Source: G963556115 sp963677015 (lineage in GTDB: Bacteria > Planctomycetota > SZUA-567). Taken from it: 64,000 nucleotides of DNA. Position 1 is the stretch's first letter, and every line of letters begins with the position of its first letter. Under the pieces are notes generated by a model that saw only the letters and a list, made by a program, of their open reading frames with translations, was not told the DNA's origin and did no database searches. The translations under genes were made by a program, and so were the position numbers. This document shows, piece after piece, positions 43,052 to 52,582 of the stretch. The stretch covers positions 124,001-188,000 of the forward strand of contig OY781533.1 in the NCBI GenBank assembly GCA_963677015.1, written 5' to 3'.

Positions 43052-46000
43052 TTATAATATTTCAGAAATCTTTTTAAGAATATTTTTGATTTCAATATTT
43101 ATAAGTGGGAGTATCTTTTGCACCACATAGCAGTCATTTGACGCTTCTGCTTTTATACAGGAGTTGTAAAGCTTGCAGGCGCCGATTATACTTGCCATGT
43201 TTTTTAATGTGCGAATATTCTGAAAAGTTCCGACAGTATTACCACTTAGAGATTCAAACTCTATTCCCTGAATAATAAAGTTTACTTCGTTTTTGAAAAT
43301 TTCAAGCATTTCATGAAAGTTTTCCTCACAACCTGAATTGTGTATTCCGAGGCTATCATCAATTGTCTTTGCGGTTGCTTCATCGACATCATTAATATCT
43401 TTAATTGTTTCTTCCGGTATTGAGTTGTCTGTAATTGTCTCTGCTTCACTCCCGTGATTAACGGCTACTTCGGTCTGTAGATTTTGTCCGGGGAGCTTAT
43501 TGGAGCTTTCAGAAATTTGATCTTTATTATTCAGGTATTTATTGAGTTCGAAGATTACTTTCTGTAGATTTTTTTCAATATCCGGATGGATATCTATTAT
43601 TTCTGCTGCTTCAGTTGCATGCTCGGCAGTGTATGCCAGTTTATTAAGATTTTTTGCTCCGATAATTCCTGCCATGCTTTTTAGAGTATGGCAGTAGCGT
43701 GTTGCATCGCTGAAACGGCCTTTTTCTGCAGCATTGATAATATCTGTGCTGACTTTTGGCGCATCATCACAGAAAAGGCTTATCATAGTCTTATAAGTTT
43801 GTTCGCCACCAGAATGTTTTATACCGGTAGTAATGTCTATAATATGATCATCAGCGGAAATTTTTTCTATAAAAGATTTATGCTTTTGGGCTGTGGATTT
43901 TTCTGACTTCTGTAGACTCTGCGGTAAGAAATTTATGAGAGCCTCTTTAAAATCATTCAGCGATACTGGTTTTGCCAGAAAACTGTCCATACCTGCATTA
44001 TAGCATGCTTGTTTATCTTCATCAAAGATATTTGCTGTAACTGCAATTATTGGCGTATGTGGCAGTTGCTGTTCTTTCTCTATTTCACGTATACGGGTAG
44101 TCGCAGATATGCCGCTCATTTCCGGCATCTGCAGATCCATCAGTATCAGGTCATATTTATTTACAGTAAACATATCAACCGCAATTAAGCCGTTGGCCGC
44201 TATATCGGCGGTAGTCTCAAACTTTTCCAGGAATTTAAGGCAAAGTTTTTGGTTCATCTCATTATCTTCACAGAGAAGTATTTTCGCCTGAGGATAGGTT
44301 ATATTATCATTGATATTAATTTTTAGATTGGTTTTGATGTTTGAGGCATATTTTTCATTTACACCATTTGTAATTTTACGCAGTGGCAATATTATAGTAA
44401 ATATTGTGGACTCTCCCAGAGTGCTGTCAACCGAAATGCTGCCGCGCATTAGCTCTATGAGGCTTTTACAAATGCTCAGTCCCAGACCTGTACCGCCAAA
44501 TTTACGGGTGGTTGATTGGTCTGCCTGAGTAAATTTGTCAAAGATATTTTCTAAAGCTTCTGGAGCTATGCCTATACCTGTATCTGCAACTTTGATTTCC
44601 AGAGTTAGCAGTTCTTTGTTGTTGCTGAGAATTTCGATCTGAAAATTAATATTACCGCTGGTTGTGAATTTTGCGGCGTTGCCGGCAATATTGAGCAGTA
44701 CCTGAGTTATTCTTAATTCATCACCAAGCAGCGTATCCGGGATTTCAGGGGATATTTCACAGTCTATGGTCACGTTGTTTTTTTCTGCTTGTGGTCGGAT
44801 CATTTCAATTATATGGGAAATGGTTTTTCTAATGTTGAAAGGGCCGTTTACAATTTCAAGATTTCCTGATTCGATCTTTGAATGATCAAGGATATCGTTT
44901 ATTATCAGGAGCAGTGCTTCTCCACTGTGCCTTATCGCGGCAATATACTCATCCTGCTGTGCTGAAAGTTCGGTATCTTCCAGCAGGCAGACCATACCGA
45001 GGACACTGTTCATAGGGGTACGGATCTCATGGGAGACGTTGGCCAGAAAATCTGCCTTGGCTGAGCTGGCTTCTTCCGCCTTTATACGCAGTCTTTCAGA
45101 TTCATCCAGCAGATTCTGTAATTCCAAAGAAAGTTTTTCTGATGCTTTACGGGCTTCGATCGATGATTGCTCCAGCAGTATACGATTGGTTATATCAATA
45201 CTTATTCCGTAAATTACAATATTGCTATTATTGTCTTTCTGTCTTATGGCATAGGTTTTTAACCATATCTCTGAACAGGAGAAATTATGTTTGCTTTGCG
45301 GCAGTGGTACTTTGTGTTCTATTGAAAATTCTGAATCTTTTTCATTTGCATCCAGAGAGTTGATGAACTTGAAAAAGTTTTTGATGCCAGGTGAAGGTAA
45401 TTCATTGAATAGCTTGATAAAAAATTCTTCATTTAAAGATTTGTCTGCTGGGATCCCAAGAAGGGTTTTAGCGTGTTTTGAGCACTTGAATTTATGGGTT
45501 AACGGTGAATAAATCCAGCTCATTGCCCGGCCAACTTTCAGAGAAATATCATAGTGTTCAAGATTGGTTTCAATTATATGCTGGTAGTTGAAGAGTTTTG
45601 TCTGTCTGATATAGGAAATGATAATGATTACTGTGGTGATAAGTTCGAATAATAAGCTAAGCAGAATGATTGGAGTCCGGTTGGCAAGGTTTGCGGAACC
45701 GGCGAATTCGGTGGTTGAGTGCTGAGTGGTAATTTTCCAGTTAATCCCTTTATCAGTGAGTGGCGGGCGTAGCGTTGTGAATTCGAAATACGTTCCATCT
45801 TTGGATTTTGTGTTTCCAAATTCATTGGAGCTGATTACTTTCCAGGCATCAGGGTATATTGTGCTGAAATTATCGGGTCTGTTAAAGGCAAAATTCATCC
45901 AGTTTTCATTACCGCCAACCAGCCAGTCACCAGTTTCGCTGAGTATGGATATATGTGGTGAAAGATCAAAATTGATCCCGAGATTTATTAGGATGATTCC

Positions 46001-46621
46001 TTGGAGTTTATTATCCTGTGAATATATACTTCTGCCGATATGCAGTGATGGCCGGAAGGGAAAGGCTATAGTGTTGTTTTTACGTTCAAGATCAATTTTT
46101 GAGTAGTAAATTGTATTGGGGGGCAATTGTAAACATTCTTTAAAATAATATTTTTGAGATATGTCTTTAAGTTCAGTATCCGGTATTATTCTTTCGCTGT
46201 GTTTCGCGTTGATTACTTTGATTTTCTCCATTCCAGCTTTATCAACGATTTCAATGGAGTAATACATTTTATTAATTTGCAGTAATTGTTCTATGAACTG
46301 TGCTAATTCTGATTTTGCAGCTGAAGTCGCTGCTTTTTCCGGTTGGGCAGAGAGCATAGGAATAAAATTATTCATATAATTGCTATTGTTGATGAGTGTA
46401 AGGTTATTTTCTGCTATATTCAGTATACTGTTGCAGTAATTGCCGGCAGAGAGTATTTCTTTGGTAGCAATTTGTTTAATTAATGCGATTTCTTTGTTTA
46501 ATAGAGATTTATAAGTATTGTAAAAAAAGAATAGGCCGCCTGTACTGACTATCAGCCAGACAAGAAGGTAAAACAATTTGTTTTGGCGTGGCATGCCACC
46601 TGTCTTATAATTGGAAGGCAT
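43052..46621 (-). CDS. Large hybrid sensor histidine kinase with two Hpt domains
   Basis: The 1189-residue protein contains, in order: a membrane span (~15-33), a periplasmic Cache-like sensor (~45-305), a second span (~316-338), a PAS-like domain (~360-480), a coiled coil, HisKA with phospho-His531 (FLANVSHEIRTPMNS), HATPase_c (GNAAKF, DTGIGI, GTGLGL), a receiver with Asp829 and Lys884 (ILMDLQMPEMSG, FLAKP), and two Hpt domains. The first Hpt has His978 (RYCHTLKSMAGIIG). The second has the same fold but Arg1137 instead of His (NIRTLKNMASIIG). The output partners probably lie in the facing cluster at 46930-50766. Confidence 0.92.
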   Translation of the reverse strand: MPSNYKTGGMPRQNKLFYLLVWLIVSTGGLFFFYNTYKSLLNKEIALIKQIATKEILSAGNYCNSILNIAENNLTLINNSNYMNNFIPMLSAQPEKAATSAAKSELAQFIEQLLQINKMYYSIEIVDKAGMEKIKVINAKHSERIIPDTELKDISQKYYFKECLQLPPNTIYYSKIDLERKNNTIAFPFRPSLHIGRSIYSQDNKLQGIILINLGINFDLSPHISILSETGDWLVGGNENWMNFAFNRPDNFSTIYPDAWKVISSNEFGNTKSKDGTYFEFTTLRPPLTDKGINWKITTQHSTTEFAGSANLANRTPIILLSLLFELITTVIIIISYIRQTKLFNYQHIIETNLEHYDISLKVGRAMSWIYSPLTHKFKCSKHAKTLLGIPADKSLNEEFFIKLFNELPSPGIKNFFKFINSLDANEKDSEFSIEHKVPLPQSKHNFSCSEIWLKTYAIRQKDNNSNIVIYGISIDITNRILLEQSSIEARKASEKLSLELQNLLDESERLRIKAEEASSAKADFLANVSHEIRTPMNSVLGMVCLLEDTELSAQQDEYIAAIRHSGEALLLIINDILDHSKIESGNLEIVNGPFNIRKTISHIIEMIRPQAEKNNVTIDCEISPEIPDTLLGDELRITQVLLNIAGNAAKFTTSGNINFQIEILSNNKELLTLEIKVADTGIGIAPEALENIFDKFTQADQSTTRKFGGTGLGLSICKSLIELMRGSISVDSTLGESTIFTIILPLRKITNGVNEKYASNIKTNLKININDNITYPQAKILLCEDNEMNQKLCLKFLEKFETTADIAANGLIAVDMFTVNKYDLILMDLQMPEMSGISATTRIREIEKEQQLPHTPIIAVTANIFDEDKQACYNAGMDSFLAKPVSLNDFKEALINFLPQSLQKSEKSTAQKHKSFIEKISADDHIIDITTGIKHSGGEQTYKTMISLFCDDAPKVSTDIINAAEKGRFSDATRYCHTLKSMAGIIGAKNLNKLAYTAEHATEAAEIIDIHPDIEKNLQKVIFELNKYLNNKDQISESSNKLPGQNLQTEVAVNHGSEAETITDNSIPEETIKDINDVDEATAKTIDDSLGIHNSGCEENFHEMLEIFKNEVNFIIQGIEFESLSGNTVGTFQNIRTLKNMASIIGACKLYNSCIKAEASNDCYVVQKILPLINIEIKNILKKISEIL

Positions 46622-46929
46622 ATTATTATTTTTTCACTAGGGAAAAATATCAGTAAGTTATCAGTATACATGTTTATAACAGAAGATATTATTTTACTTT
46701 GTAAATAAATAGAACACAATAAAAAAAAATTCCGGGGTATTATTCTTATCAGTAATTTACTTAATTAAAGTTTCAGCTTTTTATTATAGTATGGAAATAT
46801 TATTGTCTTTGTTTGCCTATCAGTGGATTTGTATTGTAATAAATTTACAAATGATGTATATTTATGGTGTTATAATTATTTGATAGCTTGGGTATTTTGT
46901 GTTATTTTTTTGCCGTGGGATAATAATTA
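46622..46929. other. 308-base divergent intergenic region of the signalling cluster
   Basis: This AT-rich region separates the hybrid kinase (minus) from the STAS gene (plus) and must hold both promoters. I see no open frame, repeat or hairpin that stands out. The ribosome site of the STAS gene is weak (GGGATAATAATTA). Confidence 0.6.
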
Positions 46930-47214
46930 ATGGATTCAGAAATAATATTGACTGCTAAAGGCGATCTTATCAGTTCTGAAGTAGAAGCCTATAAGGAAGA
47001 AATACTAGAAACACTGGCCGGCAATCCTCAAAGGCTGATTCTAGATATGGGAAAAGTCAAAGTGATTGATTCCAGCGGTATCGGTATGCTGATCGCAGCA
47101 AAAAATTCAGCCAGTAAGTCTAAATGTGAATTGGTATTGAAAGATTTGAATGCTGATATTCTAAAGATGTTTAAGATTATGCGGTTGACCGAACATTTTG
47201 TTTTTATTGGCTAA
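46930..47214 (+). CDS. STAS-domain anti-sigma factor antagonist
   Basis: The 94-residue protein is a single STAS domain, like SpoIIAA/RsbV/HsbA. The phospho-acceptor region is VIDSSGIGMLIAAKNSA; the serine of DSSG is the residue normally phosphorylated by an RsbW-type kinase and dephosphorylated by a PP2C phosphatase. Both partner types are encoded just downstream (49233-50348 and 50350-50766). It begins the plus-strand cluster, 30 bases before the CheA-like gene. It would switch partners according to its phosphorylation. Confidence 0.9.
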   Translation: MDSEIILTAKGDLISSEVEAYKEEILETLAGNPQRLILDMGKVKVIDSSGIGMLIAAKNSASKSKCELVLKDLNADILKMFKIMRLTEHFVFIG

Positions 47215-47244
47215 TATTTAGTAAGTAGTGGATAAGAGATTGTT

Positions 47245-49164
47245 ATGTTGAGCCGGGATGATAAAATCCTAGAACGGTTTTTAACGGAATCCAGATTGCA
47301 TTTGGCAAGTGTGGAGAATGATCTGCTGGAGTTGGAGCAGCAGGGTGATAATATTGATTATGAGTTGGTTAATTGTGTTTTCCGCGCTATCCATGCAGTA
47401 AAAGGTGGTGCGTTTTTTTTTGGGTTGGAAAATCTTGGCGATCTTTCACATCATCTTGAGGTTGTGCTCGACCGTATTCGCAGAGGGGAGCTTACTCTTA
47501 CCGCGGACATTATAAGTTTAATGCTCTCCGGGGCGGAGCAGCTCAATCTCATGCTTGATAATGTTGATAATATAGATGCCTTTGATGTTTCAGATATAGA
47601 TAGAAGTATCGAGGAATTGCTTTTTGTTACTTTTTCGGAAGAAGAAAAAGTTGAGAGTAATTCATTTGTTGATATTAAATTTCCCAGCGGGAAGAAAATA
47701 TTCACTGTAAATAAGTATGATTTTCTGCGGGCAGCAGAAACGGAAAAAGGCGGTGGTAATGTTTATCTGCTGACTTATGATCTTATACAGGATTTAGAGC
47801 AGAAAGATAAGACACCATGGGAGGTTATATCCGAACTGCTGCAGATTTGCGTATTTATTGACAGCAAGGTTGATATTGAGTCTATTGGGACTCTTGAATC
47901 TGATCTGCCGACATCAATTCCATTTTATGTTTTAATTTCAACGGTTATTGAGCAACACCTGCTCTGTGATTTTATCAGTATTGATTCGCGAAATGTGTTT
48001 CATGTACGTAAAGATGGTATAATTGAAAATATTCATCAGGAAAATGGAACAGAGCTAGTAGAGTCTATAATGGATTATTTTCTCCCTGATTTATCCTCGC
48101 AGAGTGAAACCGTGGGGGCACGGGGTTATGAACTGAGTGATAGCAGCTTTGAGCTTCTGAAAAAGCATACAGCTATCCTTAATAAACTTGGCCGAATGCT
48201 TAAAACCAGTTGTAATTGTGCTAGTCGTGATATGATTATTCAACTTAATGCTGAGATCAATGGATTAATTGGCGAATTGAGCAGAGTGGAAGAAGTTAAT
48301 AAATCAACCGGTACCAGCCGGGAACAGGAAAAAAATAATAAAGACGACATTATTGAACGCTTGTCACTTATTGTTTTCAAGAATGGTGTATCGTTTCTGG
48401 CATTGCCTCTTCTGCTCGTCGACAGGTTGGAAAAAATTAGTGCCGATAAGTTGCAGAGTGTGGTGAATGGGGTTCTTTCTTATAAAGAAAAAGATATAGA
48501 GTTGATCTTATCTTCTCAACTATGTGCTGCTGCTGCGCTTATTGAAAGTGATGAATATATTGTAGCTGTTATACGCGGTCCGTCTCGAGATTTTGGCGTG
48601 GTCTTCAATAGTATATTTACGATTAGTAATGCCAGTTCTGTAATTTATCCAGCTGATAAAGAGCATAAAAATATTATTGGGACGGTGGTTTTGTCCGACT
48701 GCAGAATATGGCTGCTTGATTTACATAGTTTTATTCTGTCTTATGCTGCGGAGCGTGCAGTTGATATGACCTCAATAAATGCAGATGTCAAATGTGTTCT
48801 TTTGCTTGATAATTCAGAATTCTTCCTGAAGTATATCAGGAAGGTTCTGCAGCAATACGGGTTGATTGTTTATATTGCAAAAAATAAAGAAGAGGTGTAT
48901 GAAACTCTCGAAGAGTATGGGGATGACATTGGTTTGATTCTGTGTGGCTTGAATTTTCCTGAGAAGAATATACTCAACTTTGTACAGGGTTTGAAGGACA
49001 AAAAGCCTTATTCTGAAATTAGAATTATTGGACTGACAACTCTTGTGGGTGAAGAGAAGAAATTTGCACGCCTTGATAAGAGCAGGCTTATTGGTGAATA
49101 TATTCCTAAGCTGGACTTTTGCACTATAATAAGTGAATGTTATACTGCTGTTTCTGAAATTTGA
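47245..49164 (+). CDS. CheA-like scaffold without kinase domain, with degenerate receiver
   Basis: The 639-residue protein starts with a CheA-type Hpt domain (His50 in FRAIHAVKGGAFFFG). A P2-like middle (~145-290) is followed by a helical dimerisation-like stretch (~300-350) and directly by a CheW-like domain (~370-500, IERLSLIVFKNGVSFLALPLLLVDRLE). The ATP-binding domain that lies between these in CheA is absent: no N-, G1- or G2-box is seen. A receiver follows (~515-635) with Asp522 and Lys622 but glycine (568, in LILCGLNFP) where the phospho-acceptor Asp should be. It can receive phosphate on His50 but not make it, so the facing hybrid kinase or another kinase must supply it. Confidence 0.85.
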   Translation: MLSRDDKILERFLTESRLHLASVENDLLELEQQGDNIDYELVNCVFRAIHAVKGGAFFFGLENLGDLSHHLEVVLDRIRRGELTLTADIISLMLSGAEQLNLMLDNVDNIDAFDVSDIDRSIEELLFVTFSEEEKVESNSFVDIKFPSGKKIFTVNKYDFLRAAETEKGGGNVYLLTYDLIQDLEQKDKTPWEVISELLQICVFIDSKVDIESIGTLESDLPTSIPFYVLISTVIEQHLLCDFISIDSRNVFHVRKDGIIENIHQENGTELVESIMDYFLPDLSSQSETVGARGYELSDSSFELLKKHTAILNKLGRMLKTSCNCASRDMIIQLNAEINGLIGELSRVEEVNKSTGTSREQEKNNKDDIIERLSLIVFKNGVSFLALPLLLVDRLEKISADKLQSVVNGVLSYKEKDIELILSSQLCAAAALIESDEYIVAVIRGPSRDFGVVFNSIFTISNASSVIYPADKEHKNIIGTVVLSDCRIWLLDLHSFILSYAAERAVDMTSINADVKCVLLLDNSEFFLKYIRKVLQQYGLIVYIAKNKEEVYETLEEYGDDIGLILCGLNFPEKNILNFVQGLKDKKPYSEIRIIGLTTLVGEEKKFARLDKSRLIGEYIPKLDFCTIISECYTAVSEI

Positions 49165-49232
49165 AATTTATCTTTGTTATATTAAATTAGTGTGGGGTGT
49201 GATTGCCGGAGCAGTAAAACAGGGTTTGTTTA

Positions 49233-50348
49233 ATGGGAGAGCAGTTGCGTTATAAAATTCTTATTGTTGATGATTCGAGATTGAATCGTATCCTGTTGAA
49301 AAAACTTTTAGTTGAGGCTGGATATGAGGTTCTGGAAGCAGGGGACGGGCGTCAGGGACGGGAGTTGGCTTCTAGTGAACAGCCGCATTTAATTCTGCTG
49401 GATATACAGATGCCGGTGGAAGACGGGTTTGAGGCGCTTGGCAAGTTGAAGGTCGATTCACATACGGCTCAGATTCCAGTAATTTTTCTTTCCGGTCTTT
49501 CCGATGTCTCATCAAAGGTCTTGGGGCTGGAGAGCGGGGCGGTTGATTTTATAACCAAGCCGTTTGACCCTGATGAGGTAAAAGCCCGGGTTAAGGTACA
49601 CATCAAGCTCAATATGGGTATTAAAGCTGTAATTGAGAACCAGCGGGAAAAGATAAAGCAGATTGAAAACGCTCAGCAGCAGATGCTGATAACACCTGAA
49701 GAAATGCCGGAAGCTAAGTTTGTAGCCAGATATCAGCCATTTGATGATGCCGGAGGAGATTTTTATGCTGTGGTCGCGCTGGCGGAACATCTGCATGGTT
49801 ATTTTCTTGGTGATGTGTCCGGGCATGACCTTTCGACAAGTTATATAACCGCGGCTCTGAATGCGTTGCTCAAGCAGAATTGTACTGCACTGAATACTCC
49901 GTCTGAAGCGATGTCAATGATAAACCGTGTGCTCTGTCAAACATTGGCGCCACATAAATTTCTGGCTGCAAGTTATCTGCAGATAAACAGGGCGACCAAG
50001 AGGGCAAGCTTTATCAATATGGGTAATACTCCGGTCGTGTATATTAACAATAAAGGGGAGAGTCATATTTTTGTGTCTAAGGGAGCGGTTCTGGGAATGT
50101 TTGAAGAGGTGTTGTTTTCAGAGTATGAGTTCCCTATAGAGGAAGGTGACAGGTTTGTGCTGTTTTCCGATGGCATATTAGAGTGTGCCGGTACGGTGTG
50201 GTCGGCCAATATGGATCCGCTGTTGGAGGTGGGAGAGAGAATAACCGGTATTTCCTTAGATGCTTTGCCTGAAACATTCTATAATTATTTTATAACTGAT
50301 ACGACAAAGATTGCTGATGATATTGCTATACTGGCTTTGGAGGTATAG
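49233..50348 (+). CDS. Response regulator with PP2C (SpoIIE/RsbU-type) phosphatase output
   Basis: The 371-residue protein has an intact receiver (residues 7-120; DD13-14, acceptor Asp57 in LILLDIQMP, Lys109), a short coiled linker (~125-145) and a PP2C phosphatase (~155-371). The metal aspartates are in FDDAGGDFYA, LGDVSGHDLS and FSDGILE. This architecture is known from RsbU- and HsbR-like proteins, which dephosphorylate a STAS antagonist when their receiver is phosphorylated. The STAS protein at 46930 is the obvious substrate. The gene ends in TAG one base before the RsbW-like frame. Confidence 0.93.
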   Translation: MGEQLRYKILIVDDSRLNRILLKKLLVEAGYEVLEAGDGRQGRELASSEQPHLILLDIQMPVEDGFEALGKLKVDSHTAQIPVIFLSGLSDVSSKVLGLESGAVDFITKPFDPDEVKARVKVHIKLNMGIKAVIENQREKIKQIENAQQQMLITPEEMPEAKFVARYQPFDDAGGDFYAVVALAEHLHGYFLGDVSGHDLSTSYITAALNALLKQNCTALNTPSEAMSMINRVLCQTLAPHKFLAASYLQINRATKRASFINMGNTPVVYINNKGESHIFVSKGAVLGMFEEVLFSEYEFPIEEGDRFVLFSDGILECAGTVWSANMDPLLEVGERITGISLDALPETFYNYFITDTTKIADDIAILALEV

Positions 50349-50349
50349 A

Positions 50350-50766
50350 ATGCTGTATGTTATGGAGATAGCCAGACAAAAGTTGCGCATAGTCTTTTCT
50401 TCGGTATTGGAGAATATACCGGAAGTTATTGAAGACGCGGTGGAATTTTTGAATGGGAAGGGTTATAAATATGAATCGTTCAGTTTGAAACTGGCGATTG
50501 CAGAAGGACTTACAAATGCTGTGAAGCATGGTAACGGCTTCAATCCCCGTTTAAATGCAGTTTTTACTCTTGATATTGCGTCTGGCAATCTGGTTATGAC
50601 CTTTGAGGATTAGGGGGATGGTTTTGACTGGCAGAATGCTCTGAAGAAGGAAATGCCCGGTGAGCGGCAGGTTTCAGGGCGTGGGATAGTTTTGCTGCAG
50701 GCGTATGGCTATATGGTAAAGTATAATCATGCGGGAAATAAACTTTGTTTGATTAAAACTTCCTGA
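50350..50766 (+). pseudogene. RsbW-like anti-sigma/serine kinase gene with an in-frame TAG
   Basis: The frame from ATG 50350 encodes a HATPase_c protein of the RsbW/SpoIIAB family: AIAEGLTNAVKHGNG is the N-box. It is stopped by TAG at 50611-50613 exactly inside the G1 box, which would read ED-x-GDGFD. Beyond it the same frame continues with the G2 box GRGIVLLQAYGYMVKY to TGA at 50764-50766, giving a normal 138-codon length. The only defect is one base (TAG for GAG, CAG or AAG). Either a nonsense mutation, a sequence error or readthrough explains it. It would phosphorylate the STAS protein if intact. Confidence 0.8.
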
Positions 50767-50926
50767 TGTCAGATCATAAAGTTGCATTAAAGAAAGAATT
50801 GTGGGCTTTTTTACGGTTTTTTCGGTAAATTACTGGAAAAAAATCTGGTAATTTGTATAATTTTTAATGTATTGTTGGGTGATTTTGGGAAGTTGCGGGG
50901 CGATTCTTTCGGGGAAAAGGATTAAT

Positions 50927-52273
50927 ATGAATAGTGTTTTTAAAATTTTGATGATCATTGTAGGGTGTGTAGTGGCATATTTTCTCATGTCTCTGGCAAC
51001 AAACTCCCAGAAAATGGTTCAGGGGATATCGTCGCAAGGTAAGGATTTAAAAGCTGTCACTGATCTTAATCAGAAGATACAGGGACTTGAGCAGCGTTTG
51101 ACGGTGCTGGATGGATCTCTCAAAGCCAGTGATAGTAAAATTGCGGAAAACTCACAGGCAATAACTAAAATAGAAACAGTTGATGAGAAGATTTCTGCTG
51201 TTAATCTCAGTATCAGCGAGCTTAAACAGAAGAGTACTGTCACTGATAGTGGTAAGTACGCATCATCAAAGGTTGAGTTCGATGTTGAGCATCTGAATAG
51301 TCTTATTCAGGAGCTGAAAGCGGAGAACCAGAGCATTAAATCTGATCTTAAAGACAAAGATGCGCTGATTACTGATTTGGAGTCACAGATTAAGCAGAAT
51401 GATGTTTTGCTGCAGACGCTTACCAGCTCCGGTTCAAAAGATATGGGCAAGAAACTCGAGCTTCTGCTGGCAAGTGCTTCTGAAATGGGGGCTGATGCTT
51501 ATAGAAATATGGAAAAGCAGGTTGCCGGACTTCTGGTCAAAGTTGACGGTATGAAAGAGGTTCTAGGTGCTTATAAGGAAGCAAGCATTGATAAGATTCA
51601 GAGTCTTAATAATGATTTGAGAACGCAGCTCTCCAGTCTTGATAAAATGTTTGAGGATAATAAGGCGTATTCACAGAAGATGCTTGTGAGTGTACAGAAA
51701 GAAGTTTCCAGACTCGAGGCAGATCTGGATGCGGTTGTAAAAGATATGGAGCAGTTGAAACAGAGTACGGCTGATAATGTTGCGGCTGCCAGAAGTTGGG
51801 TGGACGGGCGTATTGAGGATGTAGCCAAGCAGTATGATGAGAAGGCCGCGCCGCAGATTAATATTACAGTATCGAAACTTACCGAGAAGATGTCGGTGGA
51901 GATTGAGAGTGTGAAGAAAGAGTTTGAACAGCTTGAAAAGCGTGTTTCTTCATTGATATCTGAGAAAAATACTCAACCTGAAAAGGAGGAAGCTGTAGGG
52001 ATTGTCGTTACTAAATCTTTTGAAAAGTCATTGGTTATGATAAATACTCCTAAGGGTACATATATTTTCAATCCATATGCAGATTTCACTGGGGTCGTCC
52101 GGGTTCGTGATGCCGATGGAAATGAGCAGATGGTGCTGGTTCCTTATACGGGTGAATATAAACGAATAGGTGATAATATTATTGATACCGGTCCGTTTGC
52201 CAGAAGCTGTGCCTTAGGGATAAACTGTAATATTGATGTTCGTGGAAGTTCGAATGTGCCAGTTATGAAATAG
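50927..52273 (+). CDS. Membrane-anchored coiled-coil protein
   Basis: ATG 50927 follows GGGGAAAAGG; a longer frame from 50867 lacks such a site. The 448-residue product has one N-terminal span (KILMIIVGCVVAYFLMSLA) and then about 330 residues of coiled coil rich in E, K, L, S and D (for example LNSLIQELKAENQSIKSDLKDKDALITDLESQIKQND). The last ~80 residues are globular (SLVMINTPKGTYIFNPYADFTGVVRVRDADGNEQMVLVPYTGEYKRIG) and end near a Cys pair. I recognise no family. It follows the RsbW-like gene by 160 bases and has a terminator after it. Confidence 0.7.
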   Translation: MNSVFKILMIIVGCVVAYFLMSLATNSQKMVQGISSQGKDLKAVTDLNQKIQGLEQRLTVLDGSLKASDSKIAENSQAITKIETVDEKISAVNLSISELKQKSTVTDSGKYASSKVEFDVEHLNSLIQELKAENQSIKSDLKDKDALITDLESQIKQNDVLLQTLTSSGSKDMGKKLELLLASASEMGADAYRNMEKQVAGLLVKVDGMKEVLGAYKEASIDKIQSLNNDLRTQLSSLDKMFEDNKAYSQKMLVSVQKEVSRLEADLDAVVKDMEQLKQSTADNVAAARSWVDGRIEDVAKQYDEKAAPQINITVSKLTEKMSVEIESVKKEFEQLEKRVSSLISEKNTQPEKEEAVGIVVTKSFEKSLVMINTPKGTYIFNPYADFTGVVRVRDADGNEQMVLVPYTGEYKRIGDNIIDTGPFARSCALGINCNIDVRGSSNVPVMK

Positions 52274-52582
52274 AAGCAGGTAGTTGACCGATTAGCTTAA
52301 AATTTTTGATAAAAACTGCTCACTTTTTGTGTGCAGTTTTTTTATCAGACGAAGGTGAGCTATTCAGTTTTGCAGGTATGATATGACCGTCTGTAGAAAA
52401 AAGTTGATTTGATAATGGAAGGTATTGGCATATAATAAGATTTACCAGTCCAAGGAATTTAAGCAAATAAGCAGGCGCTGGTTTCGATAGTAGCATATCA
52501 GTGGGAGTAATGCTGGCGGTTTTTTTATGGCATAATAATAACCAGATATGTTTAGAAGATATTCAATATTCAGGAGAAAATG
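52274..52582 (+). other. 309-base intergenic region
   Basis: It starts with the terminator of the coiled-coil gene. The rest shows no open frame; a weak, imperfect hairpin potential followed by a T run is present near 52470-52530. The promoter of the GYF-like gene must lie here. Confidence 0.5.
52311..52343 (+). terminator. Terminator after the coiled-coil gene
   Basis: AAAAACTGC-CAC pairs with GTG-GCAGTTTTT, with one unpaired T on each side, around a T-rich loop; a T run follows. Confidence 0.82.

Noticed and set aside
50611..50613. TAG as a recoded sense codon such as pyrrolysine, hinted by the corrinoid protein nearby
   Set aside because: Other real genes here end in TAG, including the gene directly upstream (stop at 50346-50348), holA and the coiled-coil protein. 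The RsbW family gives no reason for pyrrolysine at this site.
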